Positions 14,345 to 22,396 of a stretch of 30,155 nucleotides of DNA are shown here, one piece after another. Origin of the DNA: Lachnospiraceae bacterium (GTDB lineage: Bacteria; Bacillota; Clostridia; Lachnospirales; Lachnospiraceae). Location: contig CAAGJU010000329.1 in NCBI GenBank assembly GCA_900770225.1, positions 1 to 30,155 of the forward strand. Direction: 5' to 3'. A program made the position numbers and the translations under genes. Every line of letters starts with the position of its first letter. The first letter of the stretch is position 1. Under the pieces are notes generated by a model. It did no database searches and was not told the DNA's origin. It saw only the letters and a program-made list of their open reading frames with translations.

Positions 14345-16249
14345 TTGAAAGAAGTTAAGAACGACAGAAAACCCCTGATTTTCTACTATGTAATTGCCAT
14401 GATCATCCTGATCCTGCTGAACCTTCTGCTCATTCCGAGCGTGTCACGGCAGAAGATCAAGGAATCAACCTATGGCGGGTTTCTCAAGATGCTCGACGAA
14501 CAGGAAATTGATCAGGTCGAGGTGAACACATCGGACGACACGATCTATTTCACAGATAAGTCCGGGCAGGAGTACAGAACCGGCATCATGGAGGACTACA
14601 AACTGGTAGACCGTCTGTATGATGCGGGCATCGAGGATTTTGAGAGTCCGATCGAGACGCAGGCCAATCCGGTGGTGAGCTTCCTGCTCAGCTGGATCCT
14701 GCCGCTCGTGGTTATCTATCTGCTCAGTATCTGGCTGACGCGTTCGCTCAGCAAGAGAATGGGCGGCGGCATGGGTGATGCCATGCAGTTCGGCAAAAGC
14801 AATGCTAAGGTATACGTACAGGCCGAGACCGGTATCAAGTTTTCGGACGTAGCCGGTGAGGATGAGGCGAAGGCATTGCTGCAGGAGCTTGTTGATTTCC
14901 TGCACAACCCGCAGAAGTACAATGAGATCGGTGCAAAAATGCCGAAGGGCGCTCTGCTCGTAGGCCCGCCCGGAACCGGTAAAACGCTGCTGGCAAAAGC
15001 AGTCGCCGGTGAGGCCGATGTGCCGTTCTTCTCCATCTCAGGTTCTGAGTTTGTTGAGATGTTCGTCGGCATGGGTGCCGCGAAGGTTCGTGATCTCTTC
15101 AAACAGGCCAATGAAAAAGCGCCCTGCATTGTTTTTATCGATGAGATCGATACCATCGGTAAGAAACGTGACGGCGGCGGATATACCGGCAATGATGAGC
15201 GTGAGCAGACGCTGAACCAGCTCCTTGCGGAGATGGATGGCTTCGATGCAAAGAAGGGCGTTATCATCCTCGGTGCGACCAACCGCCCGGATTCCCTGGA
15301 TCCGGCTCTGACCAGACCCGGCCGTTTCGACCGCAGAATTCCGGTCGAGCTGCCTGATCTGAAGGGCCGTGAGGAAATCCTGAAGCTGCACGCCAGAGAT
15401 ATCAAGATCTCCGATAATGTCGACTTCAACGAAGTTGCCAGAACAGCAGCAGGCGCATCCGGTGCCGAGCTTGCCAATATGATCAACGAGGCTGCCATCA
15501 ATGCCGTCCGTGACGGACGTAAGTTCGTTGTGCAGAGCGACCTGATGGAGTCTGTGGAAACGGTTATCGCCGGATATCAGAAGAAGAACAAGGTGCTGAC
15601 GACAAAGGAAAAATTGATCGTTTCCTATCACGAGACAGGACATGCCCTTGTGGCGGCACTGCAGACGAATTCCGCGCCGGTTACGAAGATCACGATCATT
15701 CCGAGAACCTCGGGCGCACTGGGCTATACGCTGCAGGTGGATGAGGGTGAGCACAATCTGCTGAGCAGAGAGGAGCTTGAAAACAAGATCGCCACACTGA
15801 CCGGCGGCCGTGTCGCGGAGGAGCTTGTGTTCCATTCTATCACGACCGGTGCCTCCAATGATATCGAGCAGGCGACCAAAGTGGCGAGAGCCATGATCAC
15901 CCGCTACGGCATGAGCGACGAATTCGGCATGGTGGCACTGGAGACCGTGACGAACAAGTACCTGGGCGGCGACACATCCCTCGCATGCTCCGAGGAGACC
16001 GCGAGCCGCATCGACCAGATGGTCGTACAGGAAGTGCAGAAGGAGTACGCAAAGGCAAAAGATCTCATCAGTTCCCATATGGGCAAGCTGCATGAACTGG
16101 CAAAATACCTGTATGAGAGAGAGACGATCACAGGCGAAGAATTTATGTCGATCCTGAATAAGAAACCGGAGCAGATCACGGATAAGAACGCTGATGGTTC
16201 CGAGGGCGGAGCAAATGCAGAGACGCCTGAACAGCCGGTACAGCAGTAA
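14345..16249 (+). CDS. ftsH: ATP-dependent zinc metalloprotease FtsH
   Basis: Membrane-anchored AAA+ protease that extracts and degrades membrane and regulatory proteins. The 634-residue protein has a first membrane helix at about 11-31, an extracytoplasmic segment, and a second helix at about 111-131. The AAA domain carries Walker A G-P-P-G-T-G-K-T (207-214), Walker B C-I-V-F-I-D-E-I-D (about 261-269) and the G-A-T-N-R-P-D second region of homology. The zinc site is H-E-T-G-H (429-433), with the third ligand Asp506 in S-N-D-I-E-Q-A-T. I chose the TTG at 14345 because AGAGG at 14332-14336 is 8 nt upstream and the protein then begins K-E-V-K-N-D-R-K-P-L. The frame is open further upstream without support. 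The glgB-like gene follows after 16 nt with its own AGGAGG, so the two are probably cotranscribed. Confidence 0.95.
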   Translation: MKEVKNDRKPLIFYYVIAMIILILLNLLLIPSVSRQKIKESTYGGFLKMLDEQEIDQVEVNTSDDTIYFTDKSGQEYRTGIMEDYKLVDRLYDAGIEDFESPIETQANPVVSFLLSWILPLVVIYLLSIWLTRSLSKRMGGGMGDAMQFGKSNAKVYVQAETGIKFSDVAGEDEAKALLQELVDFLHNPQKYNEIGAKMPKGALLVGPPGTGKTLLAKAVAGEADVPFFSISGSEFVEMFVGMGAAKVRDLFKQANEKAPCIVFIDEIDTIGKKRDGGGYTGNDEREQTLNQLLAEMDGFDAKKGVIILGATNRPDSLDPALTRPGRFDRRIPVELPDLKGREEILKLHARDIKISDNVDFNEVARTAAGASGAELANMINEAAINAVRDGRKFVVQSDLMESVETVIAGYQKKNKVLTTKEKLIVSYHETGHALVAALQTNSAPVTKITIIPRTSGALGYTLQVDEGEHNLLSREELENKIATLTGGRVAEELVFHSITTGASNDIEQATKVARAMITRYGMSDEFGMVALETVTNKYLGGDTSLACSEETASRIDQMVVQEVQKEYAKAKDLISSHMGKLHELAKYLYERETITGEEFMSILNKKPEQITDKNADGSEGGANAETPEQPVQQ

Positions 16250-16265
16250 CAGGAGGACCTGACTT

Positions 16266-18980
16266 ATGCGCAGCAGTGAGAAAAGTATGGAGAGCAGAGT
16301 TTACGACCGCATGGACTGGTCGGAGATTGAGGCCGTCGTTTACGCGGAGGAGGACCGGCCGCGCCGGATCCTCGGTCCGCATGTGACGGATGACGGCATT
16401 CTGGTGCAGGCATTTTTCCCCGGCAGAGAGAATGTCAGCATCCGGTCCGGCGGAAAGACAATCCCCATGGTTCAGGAGGATGAGGCGGGCTACTTCGCCG
16501 TCATGCTCAACGGTAAAAAAATACCGCCGTATGATTTCATCCTGGAAGATGAACCTGACCAGGGAAAGGCGGTAAAAGACCCGTACGCTTATCCATGCCA
16601 GATCACGGAGAAGGATGAGACGCGCTTTGTGAACGGTATCAGCGCGCACGCCTTTGAGAAGCTCGGCGCACACAGGATGACAGTTAACGGAGCGGATGGC
16701 GTTTACTTCGCCGTATGGGCACCGAACGCGGTCCGCGTATCCGTTGTGGGTGATTTCAACGGATGGGACGGCCGTCTCCATCAGATGAACCGGCTGGAGT
16801 CGGGTATTTTTGAAATCTTCGTACCGGACGTCGGGGACGGCAGCTTTTATAAGTATGAGATAAAAACAAAGGCAGGACTTGTTTATCTGAAACCGGATCC
16901 CTGCGGATTTGCTTTTCAGCAGGGAAATGGCGGCGCCTCCATCGTGACGGATATGACGCACGAGTGGAAGGATGCCGACTGGATCGCCGGAAGAGAGGTA
17001 AAGGATGCCGGCACCGCACCGATGGCGGTGTACGAACTCAATATCAGCACCTGGAAGCGCAGGGAAGACGGTTCGGCGTATACCTACGCGGAGATCGCGC
17101 CGCAGGTGGCCGACTATGTGAAATCCATGGGCTATACGCATGTAGAGCTCATGCCGGTGATGGAGTACCCGGACGATGAGAGCATGGGCTATGCCACCAG
17201 CGGATTTTTCGCACCGACGGGACGCTGCGGAACGCCGCAGGATTTCTTCTCGTTCATGGAGACCATGCATGCGGCGGGCATCGGCGTTATCCTTGACTGG
17301 GTGCCGGGCTGCTTCGCCAGAGGAAACGAGGGACTTGCCTCGTTCGACGGAACCTGCCTCTATGAGCATCTGGATCCGAAAAAGGGTGTGCATCCGTACA
17401 GCGGAAGCCTGATCTTCAATTACGGCAGAGGCGAGGTCTGCAGTTTTCTCATCTCCAGTGCCATGTTCTGGCTGACGACATATCACGCGGACGGCCTGCG
17501 CATCAACGACGTTGCCACGATGGTGTATCTGGATTACGGCCGCAAAGCCGGACAGTGGATCGCAAATATGTACGGCGGCAATGAGAACCTCGAGGCCATT
17601 GCTTTTCTGAAAAATCTGAACCAGACGATTCACCGCGAATTCCCGGGTGTCATCACGGCTGCAGAAGAGGAGACGGGATTCCCGCAGGTGACCGGCAGTG
17701 TATCCGGCGGAGGACTCGGCTTCGATTACAAGTGGAACAACGGCTGCATTCATGACTATATGAACTACATCCAGCTGGATCCGCTTTTCCGTGGGGCGCA
17801 TCAGGATGATCTGACGTTCAGCTCCGTGTACATGTACAGTGAAAAATTTATCCTGGCTCTGTCGCACGATCTTCTGAGTGACGGAGGCAAGGCGCTGATC
17901 GGCAAGATGCCCGGGGCAAAGCCAGAGCTGAAGATGGCCAATCTCCGCCTGACGTATGCCTATCTGATGACCCATCCCGGCAAGAAGCTGATCACGATGG
18001 GACAGGATTTCGCACAGCGGTCGCCGGAGACAGCGGAGAACGGGGTCAACTGGGAGGAAGCGGATACGCCGGAGGGCAGACAGATGACTGCCTTCACCAG
18101 GGCGCTTCTGAAACTGTACCACAGCCAGCCGGCGCTCTATCAGCTGGATGAGAATCCGGAGGGCTTTGAGTGGATCAGCAATCTGGACTGGGAGCGCAAT
18201 ATGCTCGTCTATCTGCGCAAGAGCATGAAGACGGAGGAAACGCTCCTGATCGTGGCCAACTTCTCCAATGTCACCTATGAGAATTTCATGGTCGGCGTGC
18301 CGTATCCCGGCAAGTACAAGGAAATTTTCACGAGCGATGCTGTGGAATTCGGCGGCACGGGCGTGACCAATCCGAGAGTCAAGCTGAGCCGTGCGGTCGA
18401 GCAGGATGAGCGCAGAGATTCCATCAAGATCCGTGTCGCGCCTCTCGCGGTAGCGGTTTACCGCTTCACGGAGCCGGTTATCCGTATGACGACTGAGCAC
18501 GGAAAAGAGACAGAAGTTTCGGCGCCGGCAGTGAAATCGAAGAAGGCTGATGCGGAAGCGGCGGGTAAGCCCGGCAAGGCGCAGACAGAGACAGCGGGTA
18601 AAACGAAGAAAGCGCAGACAGGAGCCGTTAAAACAAAGAAGGCATCGAAGTCTTCTGCGGCCGGAACGAAAAAAGCAAAATCGACAGCTGCTGATACAGC
18701 GAAAAAAGCAAAGACAACAGCTGCAGATACAGCAAAAAAGATAGGAACGGCAGCTGCGGACACAGCGAAGAAGGTACAGACGGCAGCAACGGATACGGCG
18801 AAGAAGGTGCAGACAGCTGCCGCGGATACAGCAAAGATGGTAGAGACAGCCGCAGCAGACACAGCGAAGAAGGTGCAGACAGCGGCTGCGGATACGGCGA
18901 AAAAGGTGGAAACCGCTGCAGCGGATACAGCAAAAAAAGTGCAGTCTGCGGCGAATAAGGCGAAGAAATCCCAGAAGTGA
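16266..18980 (+). CDS. GlgB-like protein with altered catalytic residues and an 11-residue repeat tail
   Basis: A 904-residue relative of 1,4-alpha-glucan branching enzyme (GH13). It has an N-terminal beta domain (about 20-110), CBM48 (about 140-235, V-V-G-D-F-N-G-W-D), a barrel (about 255-620), a C-terminal beta domain to about 738, a Lys/Ala-rich linker, and the repeats at 807-904. Compared with E. coli GlgB as I remember it, the nucleophile Asp405 (A-L-R-V-D-A-V-A-S-M) is Asn414 here (G-L-R-I-N-D-V-A-T-M), with no gap in the alignment. His340 (V-P-G-H-F) is Cys349, and H-D-E-V is H534-D535-L-L. The acid/base Glu (467/468), Arg412 and Asp535 remain. Branching activity is therefore doubtful. 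A glycogen-binding or structural role is inference. AGGAGG at 16251-16256 supports the ATG. Confidence 0.88.
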   Translation: MRSSEKSMESRVYDRMDWSEIEAVVYAEEDRPRRILGPHVTDDGILVQAFFPGRENVSIRSGGKTIPMVQEDEAGYFAVMLNGKKIPPYDFILEDEPDQGKAVKDPYAYPCQITEKDETRFVNGISAHAFEKLGAHRMTVNGADGVYFAVWAPNAVRVSVVGDFNGWDGRLHQMNRLESGIFEIFVPDVGDGSFYKYEIKTKAGLVYLKPDPCGFAFQQGNGGASIVTDMTHEWKDADWIAGREVKDAGTAPMAVYELNISTWKRREDGSAYTYAEIAPQVADYVKSMGYTHVELMPVMEYPDDESMGYATSGFFAPTGRCGTPQDFFSFMETMHAAGIGVILDWVPGCFARGNEGLASFDGTCLYEHLDPKKGVHPYSGSLIFNYGRGEVCSFLISSAMFWLTTYHADGLRINDVATMVYLDYGRKAGQWIANMYGGNENLEAIAFLKNLNQTIHREFPGVITAAEEETGFPQVTGSVSGGGLGFDYKWNNGCIHDYMNYIQLDPLFRGAHQDDLTFSSVYMYSEKFILALSHDLLSDGGKALIGKMPGAKPELKMANLRLTYAYLMTHPGKKLITMGQDFAQRSPETAENGVNWEEADTPEGRQMTAFTRALLKLYHSQPALYQLDENPEGFEWISNLDWERNMLVYLRKSMKTEETLLIVANFSNVTYENFMVGVPYPGKYKEIFTSDAVEFGGTGVTNPRVKLSRAVEQDERRDSIKIRVAPLAVAVYRFTEPVIRMTTEHGKETEVSAPAVKSKKADAEAAGKPGKAQTETAGKTKKAQTGAVKTKKASKSSAAGTKKAKSTAADTAKKAKTTAADTAKKIGTAAADTAKKVQTAATDTAKKVQTAAADTAKMVETAAADTAKKVQTAAADTAKKVETAAADTAKKVQSAANKAKKSQK
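18684..18947 (+). repeat. Eight tandem 33-nt repeats encoding the 11-residue repeats of the GlgB-like protein
   Basis: Eight in-frame units encode residues 807-894, with consensus A-A-A-D-T-A-K-K-V-Q-T. Variable positions are 9-10 (A-K, I-G, V-Q, V-E) and one Lys-to-Met change in unit 5. A degenerate ninth unit leads to the stop. The synonymous codons differ between units (gcg/gca/gct, gat/gac, aaa/aag), so the array is old enough to have drifted while the protein sequence was kept. Eleven-residue Ala/Lys/Thr repeats of this kind occur in group 3 LEA proteins and related amphipathic-helix proteins. Confidence 0.9.
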
Positions 18981-19094
18981 TCTTCAGTCGGTCTGTGACC
19001 GGAATATCCGATCTGTCAGCTTTGTCACAGCCCGGGCAGAAGGATGCACATGACAGAATCATCTGCCGGTGGCCGGATATAATGCCAGGAGGGA

Positions 19095-20018
19095 GTGGAA
19101 AACTTTCCAGTGGACTATTTAAGCGGAACTTCATCAACAAGTTACGGCCAGACGACACTGGAAGATCTGGCGGCAACGTCAGAGAACGCCATGCAGACCG
19201 GCGGCTTCGGCAAATGGCTGGAGACATTCGGAGGGCAGGCACTCAATTATCTGATACGCATCGGTGTCGGTGTCCTGATTATTTTTGTCCTGTGGAAGGT
19301 GCTGAAAAAGTTCTGCAGGTTCATTGACAGGCGTATGGCCGGCAGAAAGGTCGACCCGTCTGTCCGCTCCTTCGTGACATCTGTGATCACCTGGGGCATC
19401 ATGATCCTGACGATTGTTGAGATCTGTATATGGCTCAACATCGTGGAGGCCAGCACGATCGCGGCGATCGTAGCGGCAGCCGGCGTGGGCATATCGCTCG
19501 CCGTACAGGGTACACTCTCCAATTTTGCGGGCGGCATCCTGATCCTCGCCCTGAAACCGTTCCGTGTCGGAGATTACATCAAGGTGCCGGCGCTGAACGC
19601 GGAGGGAACTGTCGTCAGGATCGAGATGTACTACACCACCGTCGAAATGGTCAGCCACGAAATGGTCTCTCTGCCAAACTCTTCTCTCACGAACAATCAG
19701 GTCACCAACTATTCGTCCTCGGGCAGGAGACTTGTTATGATCAGCTGTCCGGTTTCCTATGCTGCTGACCTGGGAAAAGCAAAGGAGATCCTCTGGGAGA
19801 TCATCCGCGCAGACAGCAGGATGGATGCCTCGTCTGCGGCCGTGGTCGTCAGTGAACTCGGAGACAGCGCGGTCGTCCTTCAGCTGCGCGCGACGGTAAA
19901 GACATCAGACTATGTGCAGACGGTCTGGGATACAAACGAGCGGGTCAAGAAAGCCTTCGATGAAGGCGGCATCGAGATCCCGTACAATCAGCTGGATGTG
20001 CACATCCGAGAGTCATGA
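19095..20018 (+). CDS. mscS: Small-conductance mechanosensitive channel, MscS family
   Basis: Membrane channel that opens under tension to release solutes during hypo-osmotic shock. The 307-residue product has membrane segments at about 49-70 and 93-114. The Gly/Ala-rich pore helix A-A-I-V-A-A-A-G-V-G-I-S-L-A-V-Q-G-T-L-S-N-F-A-G-G (about 122-147) is the MscS signature. It leads into the cytoplasmic beta domain (F-R-V-G-D-Y-I-K-V) and a C-terminal alpha/beta domain. The start is uncertain: the GTG at 19095 has AGGAGG at 19087-19092 but only 2 nt of spacing, while the GTG at 19110 has 17 nt. The next ATG (19191) has no ribosome-binding site. The gap to the glgB-like gene is 114 nt. Confidence 0.9.
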   Translation: MENFPVDYLSGTSSTSYGQTTLEDLAATSENAMQTGGFGKWLETFGGQALNYLIRIGVGVLIIFVLWKVLKKFCRFIDRRMAGRKVDPSVRSFVTSVITWGIMILTIVEICIWLNIVEASTIAAIVAAAGVGISLAVQGTLSNFAGGILILALKPFRVGDYIKVPALNAEGTVVRIEMYYTTVEMVSHEMVSLPNSSLTNNQVTNYSSSGRRLVMISCPVSYAADLGKAKEILWEIIRADSRMDASSAAVVVSELGDSAVVLQLRATVKTSDYVQTVWDTNERVKKAFDEGGIEIPYNQLDVHIRES

Positions 20019-20064
20019 TCATTCAGCTTTTTTACAGTTAAGATGCTGCCAGGTCAACGGAACA

Positions 20065-20223
20065 CATAGAGACTTCCAAGCCGAGAACAAGCGAAAGCGG
20101 TCAGCTTGTAAGCTCGCTGAAGCTCGCTAACTGCGCTGACAGGCGTCGCACATAAGCTTCGAGCTTCCCTTCGGTCGCTCTCAGCAAGTGCTCATCGCTC
20201 CGTCGAGGCTGGAAGTCTCTATG
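20065..20223. repeat. Palindromic intergenic element, full-length copy
   Basis: A 159-nt element with outer arms CATAGAGACTTCCA at 20065-20078 and TGGAAGTCTCTATG at 20210-20223 (14 bp, perfect). The core at 20087-20200 is close to 90% identical to copy 1 (about 18-130). Its outer arms differ from those of copy 1 and the 9787 copy (ATACAGATGC type), yet they pair perfectly. It lies in the 434-nt gap between mscS and rimP. The rest of that gap, 20224-20325, shows nothing I recognise. Confidence 0.85.
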
Positions 20224-20325
20224 GGTGACAGTGACTGGCAAAGAGTGAAACAATACCAGCTATGTGTGCCGGAGGCCGAAAGCATGCAGAAAGTCTTTGA
20301 AAACACCGAAAATACGCGAAAAAGC

Positions 20326-20354
20326 TTGCAATACCGCCTCAATGGTGTTAGAGT
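20326..20354 (+). promoter_or_regulatory. Candidate promoter of the rimP-nusA-infB operon
   Basis: TTGCAA at 20326-20331 and TAGAGT at 20349-20354 are separated by exactly 17 nt. Each matches the sigma-A consensus at four of six positions. The start site would be near 20361, just upstream of the leader hairpin at 20380-20407 and about 90 nt from rimP. Position and spacing support the call; the weak -10 limits it. Confidence 0.45.
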
Positions 20355-20379
20355 TGTGCATGTTAATAGTTGACTAAAG

Positions 20380-20407
20380 CAGGAGTGGGCCGAGAGGTCC
20401 ACTCCTG
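20380..20407 (+). promoter_or_regulatory. Leader hairpin with GAGA tetraloop upstream of rimP
   Basis: CAGGAGTGGGCC at 20380-20391 pairs with GGTCCACTCCTG at 20396-20407, giving 12 bp with one G-U and a GAGA (GNRA-type) loop. It is followed by TTCGTTGTCC, not a T tract, so it is not an ordinary terminator. It stands between the candidate promoter and the rimP ribosome-binding site. Hairpins of the GAGTGGG/CCCACTC kind are common before rimP in Firmicutes, as I recall, so a conserved leader function such as mRNA stability or NusA feedback is possible. Confidence 0.65.
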
Positions 20408-20452
20408 TTCGTTGTCCGGGCTGCTTCCGGGTACGGACAGGGAGGAATCCGA

Positions 20453-20920
20453 TTGAGCAGAACAGAAGAAATAGAAAAAAAGGCCGAGGAGATTTTACTA
20501 TCCGTGATCGGTGACACGTACGAGTTCGTCGATCTGGAATATGTAAAGGAAGCCGGCACCTGGTACCTCAGGGCATACTGCGATAAAGAGGGCGGCATCA
20601 CGATTGATGACTGTGAGATCATCAGCCGCGCGTTTGAGGAAAAGCTGGACGCTGCCGATTTTATCAACGATGCCTATGTGCTTGAAGTGAGTTCTCCCGG
20701 ACTCGGCAGACCGCTGAAGAAAGAACGGGATTATAAGAGAGCACTCGGACAGCGTGTGGAAATACACACCTACAAAATCATTGATCATGAGAAGAGTTTT
20801 ACCGGCGTTCTGAAGGATTACAGCGATGACACGGTTACACTGGATCTGGATGACGACGGCGGAGAAAAGACGTTCAACAGGGCAGATATTTCCCTGATCC
20901 GGATGGCTTTTGACTGGTAA
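20453..20920 (+). CDS. rimP: Ribosome maturation factor RimP
   Basis: Cytoplasmic assembly factor for the 30S subunit. The 155-residue protein has the two expected domains: an N-terminal alpha/beta domain to about 85, including the family motif V-L-E-V-S-S-P-G-L-G-R-P-L (about 79-91), and a C-terminal SH3-like beta domain (V-L-K-D-Y-S-D-D-T-V-T-L). GGAGG at 20441-20445 lies 7 nt before the TTG at 20453. No ATG fits, so a TTG start is well supported. It opens the nusA-infB operon, as in most bacteria. Confidence 0.94.
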   Translation: MSRTEEIEKKAEEILLSVIGDTYEFVDLEYVKEAGTWYLRAYCDKEGGITIDDCEIISRAFEEKLDAADFINDAYVLEVSSPGLGRPLKKERDYKRALGQRVEIHTYKIIDHEKSFTGVLKDYSDDTVTLDLDDDGGEKTFNRADISLIRMAFDW

Positions 20921-20933
20921 TACGATGAAAGCG

Positions 20934-20978
20934 GCGAATGCCGCGATGATGAGATAAAACAGTATAAGGCGTTTTATC
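20934..20978 (+). repeat. Hairpin module between rimP and nusA, shared with the element at the window end
   Basis: GATAAAAC at 20953-20960 pairs with GTTTTATC at 20971-20978. It is preceded by a small GCGGC/GCCGC hairpin (20931-20944). Positions 20934-20960 match 30093-30119 at 23 of 27 bases, and both copies keep the downstream pairing arm. It lies inside the 105-nt rimP-nusA gap, so it may tune expression within the operon or mark an RNA processing site. Confidence 0.55.
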
Positions 20979-21025
20979 CCGCTCTGTAGATCACAGCAGA
21001 TAAACAGGAGGACAAGAGAAGAAAA

Positions 21026-22375
21026 ATGCGTGCAAAGAAAAAGGCCGAACCGCAGGATAACATGGTAGAGATTCTGAATCTTCTGGAGAAAGAAAAAGGC
21101 ATCAGCAAGGAATCACTGCTGCAGGCCATTGAAGATTCCCTGCAGCAGGCATACAAATACCAGCATCACACGGATAACAGTCTGGTCACGATCGATCCTG
21201 AAACCTGCCAGCCGCATATCTATCAGGTGCGTAAGGTTGTGGAGGAAGTGGAAAATCCGGAGACGGAGATCACGCAGCAGGAAGCTTTTGAATATGATTC
21301 AACAGCTCAGGTCGGCGATGAGATCCGTATCGAGATCGATTCCAAACAGTTCTCACGCATTGCCGCTCATACGGCGCGCAATACCATCGTCCAGAAGATC
21401 CGTGAGCAGGAGAGAAGCCTTCTGTACAATGAGTATAAGGAGAAGGAAAAACACGTGGTTACCGGTACGGTACAGCGCGTGATCAACAACAATGTCAGCA
21501 TTGATCTGGGCAGAACCGATGCACTTCTCACAGAACGTGAGATGGTTCCCGGCGAGACACTGAAACCGAACGAACGCGTGAAGGTTTATATCAAGAGCGT
21601 TACGGATACGCCCAAGGGACCGAGGATCATCGTATCCAGAAAGTGCAAGGAACTGGTTGCCTGCCTCTTTGAAGAGGAAGTGGCTGAGATCCAGAACGGC
21701 ATCATCGAAGTGCGTGCCATTGCGCGTGAAGCCGGATCCCGCACGAAGATCGCCGTATGGTCCAATGATGAAAATGTCGATGCGGTCGGTGCATGCGTAG
21801 GTATCAAGGGCAGCAGGGTCGATACGATCGTCGATGAGCTTGACGGTGAGAAGATCGATATCATCAACTGGGATGAAAACGAGGCGCAGCTGATCGAGAA
21901 TGCGCTCTCGCCCGCCAAGGTCATCACCGTACTGGCAGATCAGGAAGACCGTCAGGCACTTGTCGTTGTTCCTGATTATCAGCTTTCCCTGGCGATCGGC
22001 AAGGAAGGTCAGAATGCCCGCCTTGCAGCCCGTCTCACAGGATACAAGATCGATATCAAGAATGAGACACAGGCGAGAGAAGAAGGTATCTTTGACGCAG
22101 AGGAAGCCTACGGCGAGGATGCTGAAGAGGATAACGGGGAAGAGGACAGCTTCGAAGAATCAGCAGAAGATTATGATGCTGCGGATGAAACTGTTTCTGA
22201 AAACGACACGGATGACAGCGCAGAGATGACAGAGACGGATCCTGCGGAAGAGGCAGATAACACGCAGGCTGACGAAGGTACGGAAACTGCTGAGGACGCG
22301 GCAGAAGAGGTACAGGATGAGGCAGAGGCGGATGCCCCGGCTTCAGCTGAAGATGATGCAGATAAGGCGGAATAA
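21026..22375 (+). CDS. nusA: Transcription termination/antitermination factor NusA
   Basis: RNA polymerase-associated factor controlling pausing, termination and antitermination. The 449-residue protein has an N-terminal polymerase-binding domain (about 13-135), an S1 domain (about 143-205) and two KH domains. The KH loops are G-I-K-G (259-262) and G-K-E-G (325-328, in S-L-A-I-G-K-E-G-Q-N-A-R-L-A). Residues from about 355 to the end form a long, strongly acidic Glu/Asp/Ala tail instead of the proteobacterial repeat domains. The ATG at 21026 has AGGAGG at 21006-21011, a rather long 14-nt spacing, with GAGAAG closer. It is the second gene of the operon. Confidence 0.95.
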   Translation: MRAKKKAEPQDNMVEILNLLEKEKGISKESLLQAIEDSLQQAYKYQHHTDNSLVTIDPETCQPHIYQVRKVVEEVENPETEITQQEAFEYDSTAQVGDEIRIEIDSKQFSRIAAHTARNTIVQKIREQERSLLYNEYKEKEKHVVTGTVQRVINNNVSIDLGRTDALLTEREMVPGETLKPNERVKVYIKSVTDTPKGPRIIVSRKCKELVACLFEEEVAEIQNGIIEVRAIAREAGSRTKIAVWSNDENVDAVGACVGIKGSRVDTIVDELDGEKIDIINWDENEAQLIENALSPAKVITVLADQEDRQALVVVPDYQLSLAIGKEGQNARLAARLTGYKIDIKNETQAREEGIFDAEEAYGEDAEEDNGEEDSFEESAEDYDAADETVSENDTDDSAEMTETDPAEEADNTQADEGTETAEDAAEEVQDEAEADAPASAEDDADKAE

Positions 22376-22396
22376 ACTGCCGACGGAGATAAATTA

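Noticed and set aside
16176..18500. Very long open frame on the minus strand across the GlgB-like gene (774 codons).
   Set aside because: It is a frame shadow of a clear GH13-family gene. The translation is rich in His, Arg and Ile with no recognisable motif, and there is no ribosome-binding site.
18684..18947. Regularly spaced repeats that could be taken for a CRISPR array.
   Set aside because: The units are contiguous 33-nt coding repeats in frame with the GlgB-like protein, with no unique spacers and no cas genes.
19050..19083. ATGACA and a perfect TATAAT before mscS as a promoter.
   Set aside because: The spacing is 22 nt, and the start site would fall in or after the Shine-Dalgarno sequence, leaving almost no leader. 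It may be a chance match.
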